64,000 nucleotides of DNA from Acidobacteriales bacterium 59-55 (GTDB lineage: Bacteria; Acidobacteriota; Terriglobia; Terriglobales; Acidobacteriaceae), in assembly GCA_001897435.1 (NCBI GenBank), contig MKSV01000007.1:248001-312000 (forward strand). The letters run 5' to 3'. The notes beneath the pieces are model-generated. The model had not been told where the DNA came from and ran no database searches. It saw only the letters and a program-made list of their open reading frames with translations. Made by a program: the position numbers and the translations under genes. Shown piece after piece: positions 18,467 to 26,137 of this stretch (the first letter of the stretch is position 1; each line of letters begins with the position of its first letter).

Positions 18467-19615
18467 ATGGGAAGTTTTTGTTTTTTAATAGTTTTAGTAC
18501 TAATTAGCTTCTGCCAGCATTCCGTCGCTCAACCAGCTACAACCAATGATGCCTCCATGCGTCGCGTTGCAGAAGCAGGTCGATCGATAAAAGCCATAAG
18601 TGCGAATATCACGCTCTCCTGGAATACGAATGGAGAACTCAGAAAAACATCAGGACGCGTTCTGCTACAGAAGCCGAATTATGCTGTCCTAAAGCTTTCA
18701 GGTGACTACGAACTGCGCTTACTCGTGTCCGACGGGAAGAGTATCTATACATACAACAACGAGAAAACGTACACGAAAGGTAGTACGGCATCCGATGGAA
18801 ACAACATCGCCGCTCCGTGGTGGAGTTTGCCTATCCGCTTCTTCTTTACACAGACCTTCAATCCGTTTGGCAAAAACGATGACCCTGCAACGAAATTGCA
18901 TTGGGTTGGCATTCAAAAAATTAGTGGGAAAGCCTATAGCGTAGTCACAGTCAAGAGCGCGAACCCCATGCCTTACGAAGCGACACTCTTCTTCAGTCAG
19001 GACGGAGTTCTTGAACGCTCCACTGTAAGAGTGGTGTATAGCTCCTCTCGGACTACAACTTTTGACGCACAACTGAGCAACATTCAAATCAATCCATCTA
19101 TCAGTCGTAGTTCCTTTCTCATCGCTCCGACACCGAATACAATGCTCGAAACAAAACACCCCAAAAGCGACATCCTTGACATCGGCGACTTAGTCCCCGA
19201 GTTTCGACTACCAACGGAAACTGGTGTAGATTGGTCACTCTTAAAAGAAAGGAAGCATGCGAAGCTCACCTTGATCAACTTCTGGTACCTGAACTGCGCG
19301 CCTTGTATGCTCGAGTTTCCTGATCTTGAGAAGCTGTATCAACAAGCGCACGCACGAGGGTTTAATATAGTTGCCATCGACAAGTCTGACTCCGCCACCG
19401 CAATCGCCAAGTACGCCCAACGCGCTCATCTCACATTTCCTCTTGTAATGGGCGGGGAAGAACGCCGAGGTAGCATTTTCCAGCGATACCACGTTAGCGC
19501 CTTTCCAACCTCATACCTCATCGATGCGAAGGGTCGGATAGTCTGGAGAAGTTTGGGACCAAACAGCGAAGACCTTCGCGCAGAACTGATCAAACGCGGC
19601 ATGTTAAATAACTGA
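18467..19615 (+). CDS. Exported LolA/DUF2092-like plus TlpA-like thioredoxin fusion
   Basis: This 382-residue protein starts at ATG 18467, seven bases after AGGGG. A signal peptide (MGSFCFLIVLVLISFCQHSVAQ) leads to an N-terminal half resembling LolA/LppX-type lipoprotein-carrier folds (about 30-225: SIKAISANITLSW, KPNYAVLKLSG, YELRLLVSDGKSIYTY). The C-terminal half is a TlpA/ResA-like periplasmic thioredoxin domain with Cys277-Ala-Pro-Cys280 (WYLNCAPC) and cis-Pro (SAFPTSYLID). The order suggests a periplasmic thiol reductase attached to a hydrophobic-ligand-binding domain. The gene is noticeably AT-richer than ffh and has mixed codon use, which may mean transfer. It lies alone, next to repeat and transposase debris. 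Confidence 0.78.
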   Translation: MGSFCFLIVLVLISFCQHSVAQPATTNDASMRRVAEAGRSIKAISANITLSWNTNGELRKTSGRVLLQKPNYAVLKLSGDYELRLLVSDGKSIYTYNNEKTYTKGSTASDGNNIAAPWWSLPIRFFFTQTFNPFGKNDDPATKLHWVGIQKISGKAYSVVTVKSANPMPYEATLFFSQDGVLERSTVRVVYSSSRTTTFDAQLSNIQINPSISRSSFLIAPTPNTMLETKHPKSDILDIGDLVPEFRLPTETGVDWSLLKERKHAKLTLINFWYLNCAPCMLEFPDLEKLYQQAHARGFNIVAIDKSDSATAIAKYAQRAHLTFPLVMGGEERRGSIFQRYHVSAFPTSYLIDAKGRIVWRSLGPNSEDLRAELIKRGMLNN

Positions 19616-19620
19616 GCCTC

Positions 19621-19725
19621 AGCCCGAGTACCTATCCTCGCACCCGTGTACCCTCATTCCTCGCAGCCGGGTGCCCCCATATCTCGATTCTGAGATGTTG
19701 GCATTCGCGCCCCGCGCGAACCCGA
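19621..19725. repeat. REP-like repeat cluster upstream of the transposase remnant
   Basis: Two degenerate copies of a unit like GTACC..AT.CCTCGCA.CCGG lie in tandem (about 19628-19647 and 19648-19671). They are followed by two small hairpins: ATCTC/GAGAT (19681-19696) and a perfect TTCGCGC/GCGCGAA stem (19704-19720). Such palindromic intergenic repeats typically accompany RAYT transposases, and a RAYT remnant follows 18 bases later. Confidence 0.6.
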
Positions 19726-19742
19726 TATTCTAAAATCGCCCC

Positions 19743-19948
19743 ATGCCGCTCGGCCTAAAGCGATACCAACAAGAAGGCGACGACCACTTCATCACCTTCA
19801 GTTGCCACCACCGCAAACCCTACCTCAACACTCCGGCCTCAAGAGACATCTTCCTCGACTCTCTCGAGGGCATCCGCGTCCACTACTAATTCGAAGTCCT
19901 CGGCTACGTCGGCATGCCCAAACACATTCGCCTGCTCCCGGCGATCCA
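19743..19948 (+). pseudogene. REP-associated tyrosine transposase (IS200-like) remnant
   Basis: From ATG 19743 the frame reads MPLGLKRYQQEGDDHFITF, then SCHHRKPYLNTP, the hallmark N-terminus of REP-associated Y1 transposases. Codon 49 is a TAA (19887-19889); beyond it, in the same frame, FEVLGYVGMPKHIRLL continues the family sequence. The HUH metal site, normally MPEHVHLL, is decayed to MPKHIRLL. Similarity ends near 19948, leaving about 68 of an expected 180 or so residues, with no catalytic tyrosine. The element is dead. Confidence 0.85.
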
Positions 19949-19988
19949 CCTGTGTTGTAATCATCCGAGATCTAGCGAAGTGACATCC

Positions 19989-20594
19989 ATGGAACCTAAC
20001 GCGCACGCTCCACGGTCAACGACGCAGACGCTCCTGCTATCTTCCGGCTTTGGCGGCCTCCTCTTTGTCGCTGCCTTTCTGCTCCTCGGGAGCTTCGCGC
20101 ACCCTTACAATCCGGTACGAGACACCATCAGCGCGCTGGAACTTACCTCTCTCGGTCTGGCCCAGCGGCTCAACTTCGTCATCTTCGGCCTTCTGCTCGT
20201 CGCCTTCGCCTTCGCGCTGCGCACGGAGCTACATACGGGCCGCGGCGCGCGTCTCATCCCGCTCTTCCAGTTCATCTCGGGTATCGCCGTCATCGGCGAC
20301 GGCCTCTTTATCCACGATCCCCTTCATCTCATCTACGACCTGATCGCCTTCAACGCAACGCTTGTCTTCCTTTTGCTCTTTGCCTGGCGCTTCTGGCCTG
20401 ACGCTCGCTGGAAATCCTGGGCGTACTACTCCATTGCCACCGCGCTGCTGATGATGGCCTTTCTCACCGCCTTCGGACTCGCCAATCATCCCGGCGGCGG
20501 ACCGGCTGGAGTCATGGAAAAACTCGCTACCGTCACCCGGACATTATGGTCCGTACTCCTGACCTCCAAACTTCTTCGCGGCGCTCGCCTGTAG
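19989..20594 (+). CDS. DUF998 family membrane protein
   Basis: This 201-residue protein has about six membrane segments and the DUF998 signature: a first helix (GFGGLLFVAAFLLLGSFAHP), then YNPVRDTISALELTSLG and further helices ending in MEKLATVTRTLW. DUF998 proteins are integral membrane proteins of unknown function. I start at ATG 19989 (MEPNAHAPRS); the frame remains open upstream to 19914, but that part is the transposase remnant. The ribosome site is weak (GAAG). It is convergent with the MFS exporter gene. Confidence 0.78.
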   Translation: MEPNAHAPRSTTQTLLLSSGFGGLLFVAAFLLLGSFAHPYNPVRDTISALELTSLGLAQRLNFVIFGLLLVAFAFALRTELHTGRGARLIPLFQFISGIAVIGDGLFIHDPLHLIYDLIAFNATLVFLLLFAWRFWPDARWKSWAYYSIATALLMMAFLTAFGLANHPGGGPAGVMEKLATVTRTLWSVLLTSKLLRGARL

Positions 20595-20626
20595 CAGCGG
20601 ATGGGTAGCCAGCGTCCGGCTTGTTT

Positions 20627-22258
20627 CTAGTGTGCAGCCGAGGCTTTGCCGGGTGCGCGAACGTGGCGGATGAGGAGGACCAGCGGGGCAGCGGCGAGAG
20701 TGACCCAGCCGATGATGTGAAAGCAGTCCATGAACGCGAGGAGCTTCGTCTGGTGTTCGAGCTGGGTGTAGTAGTAGAGCGTGGCGGCGTGAGCCGCGTC
20801 GAAGGAAGAGTAGCCATGCTCGCGAAGGTAGTCGGTCATGGTGCGGATGGCCTGCTGCAAGGGGAAGGATGATGAAGTCAGATTGGCTCCGACGATGGTC
20901 TGGTGAAAGTTCTGCCGCCGCTCGCTCATCGCGGTGACAAACGCGATGCCGAAGCTGCCGCCCCAGTTGCGAAAGAAGTTGGTAAGGCTGGAGGCGCGGT
21001 TGTTCTGGCCCGGCTGGAGTTGGGAGTAGGCGATGACGCTGAGGGGGACGAAGAAGAATGCATAGCCGAGCCCCTGAAAGCCGCGGGCCAGCGCATAGTG
21101 CGCGTAGTTGGTCTGAAGGTTGAAGCCGCTGTAGAAGAACATCGATGCGGCTACGGTGACGACGCTGATGCCGAGCAGAATGCGCGGATGAACGATGCCG
21201 CGCTGTACGAGTTGAGCGCCGGCCGGCGCAAGCAGCGTGATGACGAAAGCTCCGGGCCCGAGAACCAGCCCGGCGTCGATCGCACGATAGCCATAGAGCG
21301 ATTGCAGCAACTGTGGAATCATGGTGGTGGTGGCGAAGAGACCGAAGCCGAAGAGAAAGTAGAAGCCCGATGCGATGCCAAAGTTGCGGTTGGCCAGCAG
21401 GTGAAGGTCGATGATGGGATCGTCGTGGTGGAGCTCCCAATAGATGGCGAACGACCACGCGACGACGCCGATGGCGAACATCCAGCAGATGAAGCTGCTT
21501 CCGAACCAGTCGTCGATCTGGCCGCGGTCGAGCATGATCTCAAGCGCCATGGAGCCGATACCGATCAGCAGGATGCCGATGGCGTCGATGCGGAGTTTGC
21601 CGCCCCGGCGCGCGGTGGCGCGCTCGGCTTTGAACTCCGGGGGATCGTGGACGAAGCGGCTGGTGAGATAGAGCGAGAGCAAGCCGATAGGGATGTTGAT
21701 GAAAAAGATCCAGCGCCAGTTGTAGTTGTCCGTGATCCAACCGCCGAGGACGGGGCCGATTGCGGGCGCGGTGACGATCGCGACCGTGTAGAGAGCGAAG
21801 GCAGAGGCTCGCTGGGCCGGCGGAAAGGTGTCGACAAGGATGGCCTGCTCGACCGGAGCCAAACCGCCGCCGCCGATACCTTGCAGGATGCGGGCGATGA
21901 GGATGATGCCGAGGCTGGGCGCGATGCCGCAGAAGAAAGAGGTGAGGGTAAACAGCGCGACGCAGGCCATGTAGTAGTTCTTGCGGCCAAAGACCCGGCT
22001 GAGCCACGCGGACATGGGAAGGACGACGGCGTTGGCGACGAGATAGGTGGTCAGAATCCAGGTGACCTCGTCGAAGCTGCGGCCGAGGCCGCCGGCGATA
22101 TAGGGCAGCGAGACATTGGCGATGGAGGTATCGAGCAACTCCATGAAGGTCGCCAGCGTAACCGTCAGCGCGATTACCCAGGGATTAATGGTCTTGGGGG
22201 AGCGGCGCGGGGAGCGCTTCAGTACGGCCGGTTCGGGAATCGCAGTGAGGGTAGCCAT
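20627..22258 (-). CDS. MFS drug exporter, DHA2 (EmrB/QacA) family, 14 TM
   Basis: This 543-residue proton-driven exporter has about 14 membrane helices. Family motifs are clear: LDTSIANVSLPYIAGGLG in TM1 (motif D1) and GPVLGGWITDNYNWRWIFF across TM5 (motif C and following loop), with WLSRVFGRKNYY as motif A. It likely exports toxic hydrophobic compounds. The ATG at 22258 is chosen; an in-frame TTG lies at 22270. It sits 64 bases downstream of a TetR regulator gene on the same strand, and a copy of the regulator's probable operator lies directly before the start. No EmrA-like adaptor is adjacent. Confidence 0.92.
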   Translation of the reverse strand: MATLTAIPEPAVLKRSPRRSPKTINPWVIALTVTLATFMELLDTSIANVSLPYIAGGLGRSFDEVTWILTTYLVANAVVLPMSAWLSRVFGRKNYYMACVALFTLTSFFCGIAPSLGIILIARILQGIGGGGLAPVEQAILVDTFPPAQRASAFALYTVAIVTAPAIGPVLGGWITDNYNWRWIFFINIPIGLLSLYLTSRFVHDPPEFKAERATARRGGKLRIDAIGILLIGIGSMALEIMLDRGQIDDWFGSSFICWMFAIGVVAWSFAIYWELHHDDPIIDLHLLANRNFGIASGFYFLFGFGLFATTTMIPQLLQSLYGYRAIDAGLVLGPGAFVITLLAPAGAQLVQRGIVHPRILLGISVVTVAASMFFYSGFNLQTNYAHYALARGFQGLGYAFFFVPLSVIAYSQLQPGQNNRASSLTNFFRNWGGSFGIAFVTAMSERRQNFHQTIVGANLTSSSFPLQQAIRTMTDYLREHGYSSFDAAHAATLYYYTQLEHQTKLLAFMDCFHIIGWVTLAAAPLVLLIRHVRAPGKASAAH

Positions 22259-22262
22259 AAAT

Positions 22263-22278
22263 GAGACCAATCGGTTTC
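22263..22278 (-). promoter_or_regulatory. Probable TetR operator before the MFS exporter gene
   Basis: On the minus strand the site reads GAAACCGATTGGTCTC, an imperfect palindrome of form GARACC-N4-GGTYTC. It ends four bases before the exporter ATG and differs by two central bases from the site before tetR (22982-22997). Such pairs usually mark autoregulation and joint control. Confidence 0.75.
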
Positions 22279-22322
22279 ATTTATTTCGATGCGAAGGGTA
22301 TGAAAAAGAACCAAAAGGTCTC

Positions 22323-22964
22323 TTATTTTCTATTGCGGCGGGGCGGGAGTTTTGCGGAGCGCATTTTTTCGGAGTCCGGAACCCTGCGGACCTGGGTTTC
22401 GAGGTAGGTTTCGAGGTGATTGCGAGCGTTGCGCAAGGCGGTATCGTTGCGCTCAATGCGGCTGAGGACCATCCCGCCTTCGAGACTGCCTATAATGTGG
22501 CTGGCGACGGCTTCGGGATCGAGATGGGGGTTGATCGTGCCCTGCGCGATCCCTTCCTCAACGATTTTGCGGAGCATAGCCTGCCAGTCGCGAAGGGCCT
22601 TGAAGACGCGCTCGCGCAGAATCGGATTGCCGTCGTCTGAGTCGACGGCTGTGTTGAGCAGAGGACAACCGCCGGCGATGGTGGAGCGCGTTCCGAATCG
22701 ATCTATATGCTGTTTGAGCCGGTCGACAGGGTCGGCGATGGCGCCCAGGCCATAGTTGCGGAACGCGGAGGCAGTAGCCCAGGCGAAGTCGAAGGCCTCG
22801 GCGGCCAACTCTTCCTTGCTCTCGAAGTGGCGGTAGATGCCGCCTTTTTCGAGCCCGGTGGCCTCCATAATGTCATTGAGGGAGCAGCCGCTGTAGCCAT
22901 GCTGGTTGAACAAGGGGGCGGATTGGGCGATGATGCGCTGCCGGGTTGCTTCGCCTTTGCTCAT
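22323..22964 (-). CDS. TetR/AcrR family transcriptional regulator
   Basis: This 213-residue regulator has an N-terminal TetR helix-turn-helix (residues 8-55: TRQRIIAQSAPLFNQHGYSG, then SLNDIMEATGLEKGGIYRHF) and an all-helical ligand-binding C-terminal domain. It is probably a repressor released by the exporter's substrate. GGAGG lies four bases before the ATG. The gene precedes the MFS exporter on the same strand, and matching imperfect palindromes lie 18 bases upstream of its own start and directly before the exporter start, indicating autoregulation and control of the exporter. Confidence 0.93.
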   Translation of the reverse strand: MSKGEATRQRIIAQSAPLFNQHGYSGCSLNDIMEATGLEKGGIYRHFESKEELAAEAFDFAWATASAFRNYGLGAIADPVDRLKQHIDRFGTRSTIAGGCPLLNTAVDSDDGNPILRERVFKALRDWQAMLRKIVEEGIAQGTINPHLDPEAVASHIIGSLEGGMVLSRIERNDTALRNARNHLETYLETQVRRVPDSEKMRSAKLPPRRNRK

Positions 22965-22981
22965 GGGGCCTCCGCGCGATT

Positions 22982-22997
22982 GAAACCGTATGGTCTC
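22982..22997 (-). promoter_or_regulatory. Probable TetR operator before tetR
   Basis: The plus-strand sequence GAAACCGTATGGTCTC has the form GARACC-N4-GGTYTC. It matches the site in front of the MFS gene at 14 of 16 positions in the same sense, and lies 18 bases upstream of the regulator's start codon. Confidence 0.75.
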
Positions 22998-23025
22998 TAA
23001 AGCGTAGCATTAAGGATGGTCCGGC

Positions 23026-24081
23026 TTAGCGGTTGGATTCACCGGGCTCAAGACGGATGTGGGTAGGCTGATTGCGATCCACGGTGAGGATGCCGTCCTT
23101 CCAGTGAAGTTCGGCTACCTGAATGACCGTGCGGGAGCTGGAGTGGGGAAGGGACGCATCGTTGTCCGGGCCGGACTGGTGAGTGAAATAGAAGAGATAG
23201 CCGCGCTGCCCGCTAAGGATGACATCGGCATGATGGCCGAGGGTGCGGTCGGTGGGCAGGGTTCCCGGGGTGCCGAGAAGATTGTCGGGCTGGCGCTGCC
23301 AATGGGTTGCATCGGTGGAGTGGTAGACGCCGAGGCCATGCCAGGCATCGACGATCATCCAGTATTCGTTATGCCAGCGGAAGACGATGGGGCCTTCGCT
23401 GGAACGGTCGGTGATGGCGGCTCCGCGGGGTGTCCAGGTGTTGAGGTCGGGGCTGTCGGCGAAGTGGATGTGGCTATGGTCGCGCTCGTCCTTGTACCAG
23501 AGCCGCCAGGTGCCGTCTGGGAGATGGAAGACGCAGGGGTCGATGACGCGATCGGAGGCGAGATCGAGCTTTGAGACGAACTTCCAGTGCTCGAGGTCGG
23601 GGCTGGTGAGGTGGATGATAAAGCGAGGCGCGTTCCAGTCGTGGAAGGTTCCGGGCACGATGGTGAGGAACATGTGGTAGGCGCCCTTTATGTGGATGAT
23701 GGCGGGCGCCCATTGGGTATAGTCGGGCTTTCCGTAGGGAATGTCGGCGATGCCATGATATTTCCACGTGGCGCCATGATCGCTGGAGGTGGCGATGCCG
23801 ATGCGGGTCTGGTGGAGCCACGAGACGTCTTTGGGATCGGCCGGGGTCTGATCGGCGCGGCGGTTGGTATAGAACATCCACCATTGCTTCTTAGCCTGGT
23901 TCCAGATTAGGGTGGGGTCGGCGGCACCGTCGTGGACAGGATCGCGAAAGAGGGGCTTAGGGGCTACGTCTCCCTGCGACGTCTGGGCATGGGTGGGGAG
24001 AGCGGCGCAGAAAGCGAAGAGGATCGCGAACACAAAAGTCCGGGGGATGGCTTTGGCGATGGCGGGGCGAGAAATGAGCAT
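23026..24081 (-). CDS. Exported GH43-like five-bladed propeller glycosidase
   Basis: This 351-residue protein starts at ATG 24081 with a signal peptide (MLISRPAIAKAIPRTFVFAILF region, ending at THAQ). The mature part resembles the GH43/GH117 five-bladed beta-propeller group: FRDPVHDGAADPTLIWN with the first conserved Asp, ITRIG-like strand HQTRIGIATSSDHG, DYTQWAPAII, RVIDPCVFHLPDGTW with the second Asp, and SEGPIVFRW with the probable Glu acid. It probably removes arabinose, xylose or galactose-type residues from plant or algal glycans. Exact specificity cannot be read. A rhodanese gene lies upstream on the same strand. Confidence 0.8.
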   Translation of the reverse strand: MLISRPAIAKAIPRTFVFAILFAFCAALPTHAQTSQGDVAPKPLFRDPVHDGAADPTLIWNQAKKQWWMFYTNRRADQTPADPKDVSWLHQTRIGIATSSDHGATWKYHGIADIPYGKPDYTQWAPAIIHIKGAYHMFLTIVPGTFHDWNAPRFIIHLTSPDLEHWKFVSKLDLASDRVIDPCVFHLPDGTWRLWYKDERDHSHIHFADSPDLNTWTPRGAAITDRSSEGPIVFRWHNEYWMIVDAWHGLGVYHSTDATHWQRQPDNLLGTPGTLPTDRTLGHHADVILSGQRGYLFYFTHQSGPDNDASLPHSSSRTVIQVAELHWKDGILTVDRNQPTHIRLEPGESNR

Positions 24082-24129
24082 GGAAGACCACTCTAGCATC
24101 GCGTTACGGTCATCGGCACAGAGCTGATG

Positions 24130-24468
24130 CTAGTAGAGGGGAATGGCAGGGTCGATGGCGCGAGACCAGTAGTCGATGCCTCCGGCGAGGGATTGGGCGT
24201 GGTCGAAGCCCTGGTTGCGCAGCCACATGGTTACGTTCAGAGAGCGCGCTCCGTGATGGCAGAGGACTACGATAGGTGCGTCGGGGTCGAGTTCCCGATG
24301 AGCGCGGGAGGTGACTTCCCCCATGGGCATCAGCAGCGAGTTGGGCAGGCTGGCGGTCTCAAACTCCCACGGCTCGCGGACGTCGAGCAGGACGGGCGGG
24401 TTGGGCTGCTGGAGCCGCTGGGCGAAGGCTTCGGCGGAGATCTCGGGTTCAAGCATACTTCCAAGCAT
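24130..24468 (-). CDS. Single-domain rhodanese-like protein
   Basis: This 112-residue protein is one rhodanese domain: PVLLDVREPWEFETASLPNS is the conserved CH2A-like start, and the active-site loop reads VVLCHHGARS with Cys70 as the persulfide-carrying nucleophile. Such GlpE-like proteins transfer sulfane sulfur. I choose ATG 24468; ATG 24456 is nearly as good, and the open frame further upstream (to 24630) does not look like protein of this family. It is cytoplasmic and lies just upstream of the GH43-like gene with a 48-base gap. Confidence 0.87.
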   Translation of the reverse strand: MLGSMLEPEISAEAFAQRLQQPNPPVLLDVREPWEFETASLPNSLLMPMGEVTSRAHRELDPDAPIVVLCHHGARSLNVTMWLRNQGFDHAQSLAGGIDYWSRAIDPAIPLY

Positions 24469-24570
24469 AGCTTTTATCCGGATTTCAGGAGAGGGCGGAA
24501 CCAGCGATGCCTGCACGTAAGCTCGGAGTTCTTTGGAGGTTACCCAAGTTTTGCCGGAAACAGGGGAGTT

Positions 24571-24587
24571 TTGGGGTAAGACCCCAA
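24571..24587. other. Short perfect hairpin in the rhodanese/NtrC spacer
   Basis: A TTGGGGT/ACCCCAA stem of 7 bp with a 3-base loop lies in the divergent region between the rhodanese and response-regulator genes. It has no T-run. It may be a small repeat or transcript hairpin. Confidence 0.35.
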
Positions 24588-24677
24588 CTTTGTTAGGGCT
24601 GAGGCAGATACACTGAGGGGTGGCGTGCATCCAAGAACTTATCGATGCAAGAGATGAAAGCGCGTGAAAGGTCGGGT

Positions 24678-26135
24678 ATGAGTTCGGAAAAAGTGTTGAT
24701 TGTTGAGGATGAGGTTCATGCGCGAACCGGCCTGACGGAGTTGATCGAGAGTTGGGGCTACCGGGCGGAGTGCGCGGCGGACGGCATGGAAGGCCTGGAG
24801 AGGGCCATGGAGTGGGCTCCGGCGATTATCGTGACGGATCTGAAGATGCCGCGGATGGATGGCATGGAACTGCTGAACCGCATTGGCGAACTGCCGCAGC
24901 GGATCGCGGTAGTGATGCTGACGGCGCAGGGCTCGATTGAGTCGGCCGTGGAAGCGATGCGGATGGGCGCGTACGACTACATCCCCAAGCCGGTCGATCC
25001 GGTGCGGTTGAGAACGATTCTGCATAACGCGACGCGGCAGCGCGAGGCGGATGTGGAACTGGAGGCGACGCGGCGGCAGTTGCGGGATACCGGGGTGCTG
25101 GGGCCGCTGGTGGGATCGTCTCCGCAGATGAAGGATATCTTCACGATGATCGAGCGGGTGGCGCCGTCCAATGTCTCGGTGCTGGTGACGGGTGAGAGCG
25201 GGACGGGCAAGGAGCTGGTGGCGCGGGCGCTGCACGATCTCAGCTCCCGGCGGCTCAAGCCGTTTGTGGCGGTCAACTGCGCGGCGATTCCTGAGACGCT
25301 GATCGAGAGCGAGATCTTCGGGCACGAGAAGGGCGCGTTTACAGGCGCGCTGGAGCGCAGGTCAGGATGTTTTGAGTTGGCCGAAGAGGGAACGCTGCTG
25401 CTTGATGAGATTGGCGAGATGCCGGCGGGGACGCAGGCGAAGCTGCTGCGGGTGCTCGAAGACAGAAAGTTGCGACGTCTGGGCAGCAAGGTCGAGACGC
25501 CGGTGGACGTGCGGGTGGTGGCGGCGACGAACAAGGATCCGGAGAAGGCGGTAGCGAACGGGGAGTTGCGCGGCGATCTCTATTACCGGCTGAATGTCTT
25601 CAATATCCAGATGCCTCCGTTGCGGGACCATCTGATGGACGTTTCGGCGATTGCCGAGAAGATGATCGACGACATGAATGAGCGGCACCACTGCACGGTT
25701 GCCGGCCTGAAGGATGCGCTGATCAACAAGATGGAGGGATACCAATGGCCCGGCAATGTGCGCGAACTGCGCAACACGATCGAGCGGGCGGTGATTCTGG
25801 CGGGCACCGGGATGCTGGGCGTCGAGCATCTGCCGCCGCACTTCGGCGAGCCTGGGTTTGCACCGCCGCCGAACAAGGTGGTTCGCAGCGTTCCTGGTGA
25901 AGTGGGAGAGGCCGGCGCTTCGAGCGAGGTGCAGCGGTACCTGGAGGAGAAGAATACGGTGCGGGTCGAGGTGGGGACGACGGTCGACGAAGCGGAGCGA
26001 CAGCTGATTCTGAAGACGCTCTCTTCGACGCACAATAATAAGACCAAGGCCGCGGAGATTCTGGGCATCAGTTCGAAGACGTTGCAGAACAAGTTGAAGG
26101 AATATCAGAATACGGCTGCGGTGGTCACGGAGTAA
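24678..26135 (+). CDS. NtrC-family sigma-54-dependent response regulator
   Basis: This 485-residue activator has three domains: a receiver (1-120, phospho-acceptor Asp54 in VTDLKMPRMDG, with acidic EDE at the start), an AAA+ sigma-54-interaction domain (Walker A GESGTGKE at 172-179, the sigma-54-contacting GAFTGA loop at 219-224, Walker B LLLDEIG), and a C-terminal Fis-type DNA-binding helix-turn-helix (TKAAEILGISSKTLQNKLKE). Phosphorylation should trigger ATP-driven opening of sigma-54 promoters. The start at ATG 24678 follows AAAGG. The sensor kinase gene begins three bases after its stop, so the two form a cognate pair. Confidence 0.95.
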   Translation: MSSEKVLIVEDEVHARTGLTELIESWGYRAECAADGMEGLERAMEWAPAIIVTDLKMPRMDGMELLNRIGELPQRIAVVMLTAQGSIESAVEAMRMGAYDYIPKPVDPVRLRTILHNATRQREADVELEATRRQLRDTGVLGPLVGSSPQMKDIFTMIERVAPSNVSVLVTGESGTGKELVARALHDLSSRRLKPFVAVNCAAIPETLIESEIFGHEKGAFTGALERRSGCFELAEEGTLLLDEIGEMPAGTQAKLLRVLEDRKLRRLGSKVETPVDVRVVAATNKDPEKAVANGELRGDLYYRLNVFNIQMPPLRDHLMDVSAIAEKMIDDMNERHHCTVAGLKDALINKMEGYQWPGNVRELRNTIERAVILAGTGMLGVEHLPPHFGEPGFAPPPNKVVRSVPGEVGEAGASSEVQRYLEEKNTVRVEVGTTVDEAERQLILKTLSSTHNNKTKAAEILGISSKTLQNKLKEYQNTAAVVTE

Positions 26136-26137
26136 GG

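Noticed and set aside
20903-22264. 453-codon open frame on the plus strand
   Set aside because: It is antisense to the MFS exporter, is dominated by Asp, Glu, Gly and Arg as expected of a shadow frame, and has no membrane or catalytic motif.
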